From positions 1 to 12,206 of the forward strand of contig CALFYH010000302.1 in assembly GCA_937952155.1 (NCBI GenBank): 12,206 nt of DNA. Direction: 5' to 3'. The notes under the pieces are model-generated. The model had not been told where the DNA came from and ran no database searches. It saw nothing but the letters and a program-made list of their open reading frames with translations. The stretch is from an uncultured Saprospiraceae bacterium. GTDB taxonomy: Bacteria > Bacteroidota > Bacteroidia > Chitinophagales > Saprospiraceae. Shown piece by piece: positions 7,349 to 12,206 of this stretch. The stretch's first letter is position 1. Each line of letters opens with the position of its first letter. Position numbers and translations under genes: made by a program.

Positions 7349-8009
7349 GATGTCTGATACGCACTGATTTCAGGTAATACAATGTATTTTCAAGATCTTT
7401 TATTGTAGCTGAATGGATAGCCAATTTTTTTGCACTTCTACGCCCAACCAATTTTTCCAACAAAAGACCAGATTCTTTGCCCGTTTTCGAAATGTAGATT
7501 TTACGGTAGTAGCCATCTATTGTGTCTAAATAAAAGCTAGTTTCAAGGACTTTATCCAATGCTTGGTCACTAAAAAATGGAAAATTGTACTCCTTCTTTC
7601 TAAAACGCAGAGTAGCAACCTGATTGCAAGCCTTGCATTCAAATAAATATGTGCCGCGAAATTGACTTTTTTGCACAATAGCCAAAATCTCCACTGAATC
7701 CATGTATTTTGCCGAAAGCTTTGTATCAATATATATTTGGTCAAAAAACTTATTGTGATAATTTCCAATAAAGGCATATCTGAATTTCTCTGAGGCGGTC
7801 AAAGGTCCTTGATAGCTATTTTCATGATATTCGTAGCTAAATTTGTCTCCATCACATTGTATTGTCCCACGAATTGTATCTTTTTTTTCATCAGGATGTA
7901 TTTCGCAGACTTTGTCTATGGTAAATGGCGGATTCCATGGATTTTTATCTGGACGCAAAATGCTACACGCCGTTGTGTAAAAGATAATTAAGAAAAAGGC
8001 TGATCTCAT
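7329..8009 (-). CDS. Uncharacterised putative lipoprotein / exported protein
   Basis: A 226-residue protein I do not recognise. The N-terminus MRSAFFLIIFYTTACS is short and hydrophobic and ends at C15, which could be lipidated; the -3 residue is Thr rather than Leu, so the lipobox is imperfect. The mature part is polar, probably beta-rich in the first two thirds, and has cysteines at 35, 52, 125 and 128, the last two as CKAC. The C-terminal region (about 180-226) is basic and helical and ends HHDKDKK. The gene overlaps the serine-hydrolase stop by 4 bp (ATGA) and the HAD start by 20 bp, so it is translated as part of the same operon. A role at the cell envelope with the hydrolase is possible but is only inferred from location. 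Confidence 0.7.
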   Translation of the reverse strand: MRSAFFLIIFYTTACSILRPDKNPWNPPFTIDKVCEIHPDEKKDTIRGTIQCDGDKFSYEYHENSYQGPLTASEKFRYAFIGNYHNKFFDQIYIDTKLSAKYMDSVEILAIVQKSQFRGTYLFECKACNQVATLRFRKKEYNFPFFSDQALDKVLETSFYLDTIDGYYRKIYISKTGKESGLLLEKLVGRRSAKKLAIHSATIKDLENTLYYLKSVRIRHHDKDKK

Positions 8010-9346
8010 TGCTTTATCTTTTTGGGCAAGGTAGCCAAGACTTCTTTTAAAAAGTCATTGACATCAAAATGTGATCCACCTGTACCCATTCTAACAATCA
8101 CGGCATCGTGCGAAGGAATCACAAATACAAATTGACCTTGATAGCCGTCCGCAATAAGCATGTCATGTGGTGCATCGGGATATTGGACACCATTTTTATT
8201 GAGCCAGAATTGGGCGCCATATTTCCCATCACTTCCTGTAGCTTCACTTCTTGTGACAGTTGTCCATCCTTCTGGTAGCAACCTTTTACCATTCCAGATG
8301 CCATCATGCAGGTACAATAATCCAAATTTCGCCCAATCTCTTGGTGTTGCATATCCATAGCTCGAGCCGATAAATGTCCCTGTTTCGTCAGTTTCAATTA
8401 GCGCAGAGTTCATGCCCAATGGCGCAAAAAGATGTGTATTCAAAAATGTCCGATATATTGAATCACCCAAAAGATTCCTATAATACTTGCTCAAAATATT
8501 GCTTGTTCCTGAGCTATAATACCAAGATTCTCCACGCTTTGTGCTGATTTTTTTACCTATAGGAATAGCAGATACGTCTTCCGCATTGTACAACATTTGT
8601 GTTGCGTCAGACGATGTGGTATAATCTTCATCCCATTCTAGGCCACTATTCATCTGTAGTAAATTCTTTATGGAAATGTCGCGTCTTTCATCATTGGACC
8701 AATCCTTAAAAAGATTGTTTTGGTCAAGCTTCAGTTTTCCTTGTTGCTGAAGTATCCCTGCAAAAGCATTCATAAGGCTTTTAGTCATAGACCAACCCAA
8801 TTGTGCCATTGCAGCGTTAAATGGTGGTGCGTATTTTTCCGCAATCAATGTATCCTTATGAATGACGAGCACTGCCGTAGTCCTTTTTTCTATTAATTGA
8901 TTATCAGGATCAAAGGCGTGATCTATCGCTTGTTGCAGCTTATCTTGGTTTGTACCGACTGTGATATATTTCTGTTTAAAAAATGTATCAACCTTAGCGT
9001 CAAGCAACTCATTTGGATTAAACTTAACTTGATAATCATCTGCGCCATCCAATAAAATACACCCAATACCTTGTCTGAACACAGCAGTTTGTGGCGCTAA
9101 ACCAAAAATGCTGGTAGTCACGGTGTTTTTTGGAATATCGATATCAACATTTACATGCGATAGAATACTGAAATACAAGTCATTACGGACTATTTCTTGT
9201 TTTTCTCTCTTGGATAAAAAAGTGCAAGTACACACTTTTTTTGCGGTGTAACCCGTAGCAATCGACAACATAGGAAAATAGGTAATGACCAATGCCGTCA
9301 ATCCTACGATTAATCCTGTCAATATCAATATCTTGCGTCTTGTCAT
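8006..9346 (-). CDS. Membrane-anchored serine hydrolase, beta-lactamase class C / penicillin-binding-protein-like
   Basis: A 446-residue protein. An N-terminal membrane anchor or uncleaved signal spans about residues 5-27 (ILILTGLIVGLTALVITYF). A region of about 120 residues follows that is not part of the catalytic domain and includes a VCTCTFLS motif near residue 38. The beta-lactamase/DD-peptidase fold then runs from about 133 to 440. The nucleophile motif is S186-M-T-K189 in LGWSMTKSL. The second motif is YYSSGTSN around 276-283 (Tyr-Ser-Ser replacing Tyr-x-Asn). The KTG-equivalent region is probably HDMLIADGYQGQ (394-405). These motifs support an active serine hydrolase of the Beta-lactamase (PF00144) family, on the outer face of the inner membrane. 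The substrate, such as peptidoglycan peptides, D-amino-acid peptides or esters, cannot be read from sequence, and resistance to beta-lactams should not be assumed. It starts 7 bp after ltaE ends. Confidence 0.9.
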   Translation of the reverse strand: MTRRKILILTGLIVGLTALVITYFPMLSIATGYTAKKVCTCTFLSKREKQEIVRNDLYFSILSHVNVDIDIPKNTVTTSIFGLAPQTAVFRQGIGCILLDGADDYQVKFNPNELLDAKVDTFFKQKYITVGTNQDKLQQAIDHAFDPDNQLIEKRTTAVLVIHKDTLIAEKYAPPFNAAMAQLGWSMTKSLMNAFAGILQQQGKLKLDQNNLFKDWSNDERRDISIKNLLQMNSGLEWDEDYTTSSDATQMLYNAEDVSAIPIGKKISTKRGESWYYSSGTSNILSKYYRNLLGDSIYRTFLNTHLFAPLGMNSALIETDETGTFIGSSYGYATPRDWAKFGLLYLHDGIWNGKRLLPEGWTTVTRSEATGSDGKYGAQFWLNKNGVQYPDAPHDMLIADGYQGQFVFVIPSHDAVIVRMGTGGSHFDVNDFLKEVLATLPKKIKQ

Positions 9347-9353
9347 CAGCTAT

Positions 9354-10370
9354 TTATATCAATGTAGGAAGGATTTGTTCCAATTGCTCTACCATATTTT
9401 CGGTAATGTCTAGGTGAAAAACAAATCTAATGGTATTATCACCAAAAGGTACTGCAAGTATTCCCTTTTGCTTCAAAATCTGAATGAAGTCATGGTCACG
9501 GATATCGTCTTGCAATTTGAAGATGACAATATTGGATTGAACAGGTTTTAGCTCCTGAACAAATGGTAATGAAGACAATATATTACCGATATGTTTTGCT
9601 CGGTCATTGTCTATTTTCAATTTAGGGATATTGTTTTCTAGGGCAAAAATACCCGCTGCGGCCAGATAGCCTGCTTGTCTCATACCGCCACCCATTACTT
9701 TCCTAAATCGTCTAGCCTCTTTGATTTTTTCCTTTGTGCCTAGTAGTAGTGAGCCTACAGGAGCTCCGAGTCCTTTGGACAAGCAAACCGAAATAGTATC
9801 AAAATGCCTTCCCCAATCTATCGTCGATTCGTTGGTCTCGACAAGGGCATTAAATATTCTGGCGCCATCCAGATGAATATTGAGTCCATTAGCCTTGCAG
9901 TAATTAGATATAGGAACTATTTCATCCAGCGTATAAATACTACCGCCACCTTTATTGCAGGTGTTTTCGAGTACGACCAATTTCGATATTGGTTGCCAAT
10001 CGTGGCCAGGTTTGATAGCATTTGCTACTTGGTTGGTTGTTATTTTGCCGTAGTTGCCTTGGATTAGGTTTACGGCTACACCGCTATTGAATGCGTAGCC
10101 GCCAGTTTCAGACTGATAAATATGAGAATCTATATCGCAGATCACTTCATCAAGTGGACTTGTATTGATTTTGATTGCAATTTGATTGGTCATGGTACCG
10201 GATGGGCAAAATAATCCTGCTTCCTTTCCAAACATTTTTGCTACCTTTTCTTGCAAGGCATTGACTGTGGCATCTTCACCAAATACATCATCACCAACTT
10301 CGGCTTGCATCATATATGCCAGCATATCTCGACATGGTTTGGTTACGGTATCACTTATTAGATTGATCAT
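9354..10370 (-). CDS. ltaE: Low-specificity L-threonine aldolase (PLP-dependent)
   Basis: A 338-residue fold-type I PLP enzyme of normal family length. It would split L-threonine or L-allo-threonine into glycine and acetaldehyde in the cytosol. Visible signatures are LISDTVTKP at the N-terminus, GDDVFGEDATVNALQ (27-41), the cofactor-binding turn PSGTMTNQIA (56-65), H83 (DSHIY) for ring stacking, HLDGAR with D168 and R171, and the Schiff-base lysine K199 in SVCLSKGLGAPVGS. Further C-terminal family blocks are GGGMRQAG (227-234) and DNTIRFVFHLDIT. All key residues are present, so the enzyme looks active. Stereospecificity cannot be judged. It is the first gene of the leftward block; no clear promoter is visible between its start and the terminator at 10404-10445. 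Misassignment as another aminotransferase-fold beta-eliminating lyase is unlikely. Confidence 0.93.
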   Translation of the reverse strand: MINLISDTVTKPCRDMLAYMMQAEVGDDVFGEDATVNALQEKVAKMFGKEAGLFCPSGTMTNQIAIKINTSPLDEVICDIDSHIYQSETGGYAFNSGVAVNLIQGNYGKITTNQVANAIKPGHDWQPISKLVVLENTCNKGGGSIYTLDEIVPISNYCKANGLNIHLDGARIFNALVETNESTIDWGRHFDTISVCLSKGLGAPVGSLLLGTKEKIKEARRFRKVMGGGMRQAGYLAAAGIFALENNIPKLKIDNDRAKHIGNILSSLPFVQELKPVQSNIVIFKLQDDIRDHDFIQILKQKGILAVPFGDNTIRFVFHLDITENMVEQLEQILPTLI

Positions 10371-10403
10371 TTTTTGAATCTATTTTATTGTCCAGTTTTG
10401 TAT

Positions 10404-10445
10404 AAAAAACAAAGCAGAAAATAATGTAACTTACCTTCTGCTTTG
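10404..10445 (-). terminator. Intrinsic terminator of the coiled-coil protein gene
   Basis: CAAAGCAGAA at 10410-10419 and TTCTGCTTTG at 10436-10445 form a perfect 10-bp stem with a 16-nt loop. Read on the - strand, the stem is followed directly by TTTTTTATA (10401-10409), the expected U-run. It lies 27 bp beyond the stop codon of the coiled-coil gene and 34 bp before the ltaE start, so it separates these units. Read-through remains possible, since no ltaE promoter is evident. Confidence 0.8.
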
Positions 10446-10471
10446 CAACAACATTTTTAGCAATTCAAAAA

Positions 10472-11431
10472 TTATTTGAGCTTAAATCCTCCTTTTCCTA
10501 CAGGAAATCCATTGTTGTACATTTCTATCTTATATTCCCCTTTCACCAGCGGTTCAGAAAGTGTCCAGTCAATACAAGCATTGGTATCTTCATTATTATA
10601 ATTGATTTCTCCTGAAGTGGTATATCTTACTTGAGAATTGTCCAATTTATTGGTCAAAACGCCAGATCCTTGATCTTCGATAGCGATGGTCTCTCCTTGT
10701 GGATTGATGATACGTATGAAGAATTTCTTTTGTCCAGATGTTGTAACCATGTTCGTCTCAGTCAAGAAACAAATTCTCAACATTTGCACGTCTTTTGCTT
10801 TGCTACGCTCCTTAAGTTTGCCATCTTTTTTGATCTCAAATCCTTTTACTTCCATAAAATTGATCTTGATCGCATTTGCCATATCCACTTTAGTACCAAG
10901 TGCAGCATTTGTTTTGCTTAAACTTTCTTTTTCAGCTGTCAAAGCATTTTTTTCAGTAATGACATTTTCTTTGGCTTTGATTTCTTCTTCTACACGAATA
11001 GTTAGCTCCTGATTATTATTGGTAAGAATTTTGTTTTCTTCTTTTAGTTGTTGAATATCCGCGAGATATTTAGTAACATTTGTATTTAAGTTCTTGAGTT
11101 CTGCTTTAGCTTTATCAAGCTCTTTTTTGGTCCAAATTAGATTATTAATCTTATCCTTTTGTGCTTTAAGCTCACTCTTCTGACTGTCTATCAATGCATT
11201 AAGCTGTGCATTATCGCCACGCATCTCTTCAAGGCTTTCAAGTGCAGTTTGATAATCCTGATCTAGTTCTTCCTGCACTTTTTGAAGTTCTACCATTTCA
11301 GATTTCTGTGTCAAATTGGTAGAAGACAACTTACTATTTACATACCACTGATATGCGTTCAAAGCCAATAATGCGATAATAATACCAATTGCTATGGCCG
11401 TAAAATTTTGTTTTGATTGTGGTGTACTCAT
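10472..11431 (-). CDS. Single-pass membrane protein with long coiled coil and beta-rich C-terminal domain, function unknown
   Basis: A 319-residue protein I do not recognise. Residues 11-27 (TAIAIGIIIALLALNAY) form one membrane helix after a short polar N-terminus. Residues about 38-182 are rich in Glu, Lys, Gln, Leu and Asn with heptad-like spacing (for example VQEELDQDYQTALESLEEMR and AELKNLNTNVTKYLADIQQL), predicting a long coiled coil that probably makes dimers. Residues about 188-319 change to a beta-rich, less charged domain (KKFFIRIINPQGETIAIED, YKIEMYNNGFPVGKGGFKLK), reminiscent of immunoglobulin-like folds. The likely layout is an anchor in the inner membrane, a rod in the periplasm and a globular head, suggesting a scaffold or tether. 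Automated labels such as 'SMC-like' for such proteins rest only on the coiled coil. It has its own terminator and is divergent from the exonuclease gene. Confidence 0.85.
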   Translation of the reverse strand: MSTPQSKQNFTAIAIGIIIALLALNAYQWYVNSKLSSTNLTQKSEMVELQKVQEELDQDYQTALESLEEMRGDNAQLNALIDSQKSELKAQKDKINNLIWTKKELDKAKAELKNLNTNVTKYLADIQQLKEENKILTNNNQELTIRVEEEIKAKENVITEKNALTAEKESLSKTNAALGTKVDMANAIKINFMEVKGFEIKKDGKLKERSKAKDVQMLRICFLTETNMVTTSGQKKFFIRIINPQGETIAIEDQGSGVLTNKLDNSQVRYTTSGEINYNNEDTNACIDWTLSEPLVKGEYKIEMYNNGFPVGKGGFKLK

Positions 11432-11555
11432 ATATAAATTTTAAATTTTTATTTTAACGATGTAAATATACAGACTTATTATGTATCTTAGCACGAAATA
11501 TTGAAAAATAGTTATATTCCATTACTAGTATAAATCAGGTAATACCCTTAATATT
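11432..11555. promoter_or_regulatory. Divergent intergenic region with candidate promoters
   Basis: These 124 bp lie between two divergent genes, so both must start here. On the + strand TATCTTAG (11484-11491), followed by CAC, differs from the Bacteroidota -7 box TAnnTTTG by one base and lies 64 bp before the exonuclease ATG; no good TTTG is seen at the expected -33 distance. On the - strand TATATTTA (11463-11470) is also a one-base mismatch, with TTTC about 24 bp upstream. Both are weak candidates. Confidence 0.35.
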
Positions 11556-12206
11556 ATGTTTTTAGATATACATTTGCTGAAAAGATGCTTATTTATTGAT
11601 ATAGAAACGGTCTCAGAAGTTGCAGATTATGAAAATCTATCGGATGACCAAAAAAAGCTGTGGGAAATTAAGACAATTCAGCTGCAAAGGACATCAGGAA
11701 ATGATCATTCGCTCATCGATGCTGGTACGATGTATCAAAACAAAGCTGGAATTTTTGCGGAATTTGCCAAGGTAGTTTGTATTTCAATGGGTTTTTTGAG
11801 CTTTGAAGATGAGATCCCAGTAAAAATAAGATTGAAATCACTTGCAGGAGACGATGAAAAACTCCTTTTGGAAGACTTTTCTAGACTCCTTGTAAATCAC
11901 TACAATGATCCCGAAAACAGCCGAATTTGTGGGCACAATATCCGCGAATTTGACATACCATTTCTATGTCGCCGCATGGTCATCAATCAGGTAAAATTCC
12001 CACCATTACTCGACTTAAGTGGCAAAAAACCTTGGCAAACAAGTCACATCATGGACACGCTGGAAATGTGGCGTTTTGGAGATTTTAAAAATTATACATC
12101 ATTGCAGCTTTTGGCTTTTACACTAGGTATCAATTCGCCCAAGGATGATATCGATGGTAGTATGGTCAGTGATGTTTTCTGGAATCATAATGATATAAAT
12201 CGGATA
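11556..12206 (+). CDS. PolB-related DEDD 3'-5' exonuclease, N-terminal part (cut by right edge)
   Basis: An ATG at 11556 opens a frame of 217 codons with no stop before the window ends, so the gene is partial at its 3' end. CLFIDIETVSEV near the N-terminus gives Exo motif I (D15, E17). RICGHNIREFDIPFLCRR (123-140) gives Exo II with D133. SHIMDTLEMWRFG, YTSLQLLAFTLGI and DDIDGSMVSDVFW then follow in the order expected for the predicted 3'-5' exonucleases related to the PolB proofreading domain (PF10108-type). The last metal-binding aspartate, expected in a YC..DV-like motif, would lie just beyond the window. The likely role is removal of 3' nucleotides from DNA (or RNA) in the cytosol during repair; the exact substrate is unknown. 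No Shine-Dalgarno is seen. Stand-alone RNase D or RNase T types fit less well. Confidence 0.85.
   Translation, partial: MFLDIHLLKRCLFIDIETVSEVADYENLSDDQKKLWEIKTIQLQRTSGNDHSLIDAGTMYQNKAGIFAEFAKVVCISMGFLSFEDEIPVKIRLKSLAGDDEKLLLEDFSRLLVNHYNDPENSRICGHNIREFDIPFLCRRMVINQVKFPPLLDLSGKKPWQTSHIMDTLEMWRFGDFKNYTSLQLLAFTLGINSPKDDIDGSMVSDVFWNHNDINRI

Noticed and set aside
10631..11012. Two + strand open frames (96 and 108 codons) inside the coiled-coil gene
   Set aside because: They are frame shadows; the Glu/Lys-rich sense strand leaves few stop codons on the opposite strand, and the products look like random hydrophobic sequence.
1..12206. CRISPR array, tRNA, rRNA, riboswitch or insertion sequence
   Set aside because: I found no regularly spaced repeats, no cloverleaf-like segment with conserved T-loop, no ribosomal motifs and no transposase; no gap without a gene exceeds about 125 bp.

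Overview
The window (about 12.2 kb, AT-rich) reads as chromosomal DNA of a member of the Bacteroidota. Supporting signs are an ECF sigma / FecR (with a DUF4974-type C-terminus) / STN-containing TonB-receptor operon, a TTTG-N18-TATCTTTG promoter of the Bacteroidota type in front of it, and weak or absent Shine-Dalgarno sequences. Genus or species cannot be told from the sequence alone.

Layout. (1) Positions 1-1696, + strand: the C-terminal 220 residues of an N6-adenine DNA methyltransferase / restriction enzyme of the Eco57I (type IIG) or type ISP kind, followed after 36 bp by a complete DUF1016/YhcG PD-(D/E)XK nuclease. This is a defence-type cassette whose main part lies left of the window. 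(2) Positions 1735-6101, + strand: a promoter, then a FecI-like ECF sigma factor, a FecR-like membrane anti-sigma factor and a large TonB-dependent transducer with an STN signalling domain. Together these form a complete cell-surface signalling system. The ligand is unknown, and no SusD-like or other partner lipoprotein follows. (3) Positions 6171-10370, - strand, transcribed right to left: threonine aldolase (ltaE), a membrane-anchored class-C-beta-lactamase-like serine hydrolase, a small putative lipoprotein, a HAD phosphatase and RecX. Genes in this block are 7 bp apart, overlapping by 4 bp, overlapping by 20 bp and 35 bp apart, so they probably form one operon. (4) Positions 10404-11431, - strand: a single-pass membrane protein with a long coiled coil and a beta-rich C-terminal domain, ended by a clear intrinsic terminator. 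(5) Position 11556 to the right edge, + strand: the 5' part of a PolB-related DEDD 3'-5' exonuclease, cut by the window edge and divergent from the coiled-coil gene.

Most of the window is interpretable housekeeping or sensing DNA. I see no CRISPR array, tRNA, rRNA or insertion sequence, and I do not claim a wholly new system. The points most worth a second look are the nuclease paired with a single-chain R-M enzyme, the hydrophobic C-terminal tail on the sigma factor, the orphan TonB transducer, the mixed-function five-gene operon, the uncharacterised lipoprotein and coiled-coil proteins, and a 15-bp in-frame tandem duplication inside the HAD gene.
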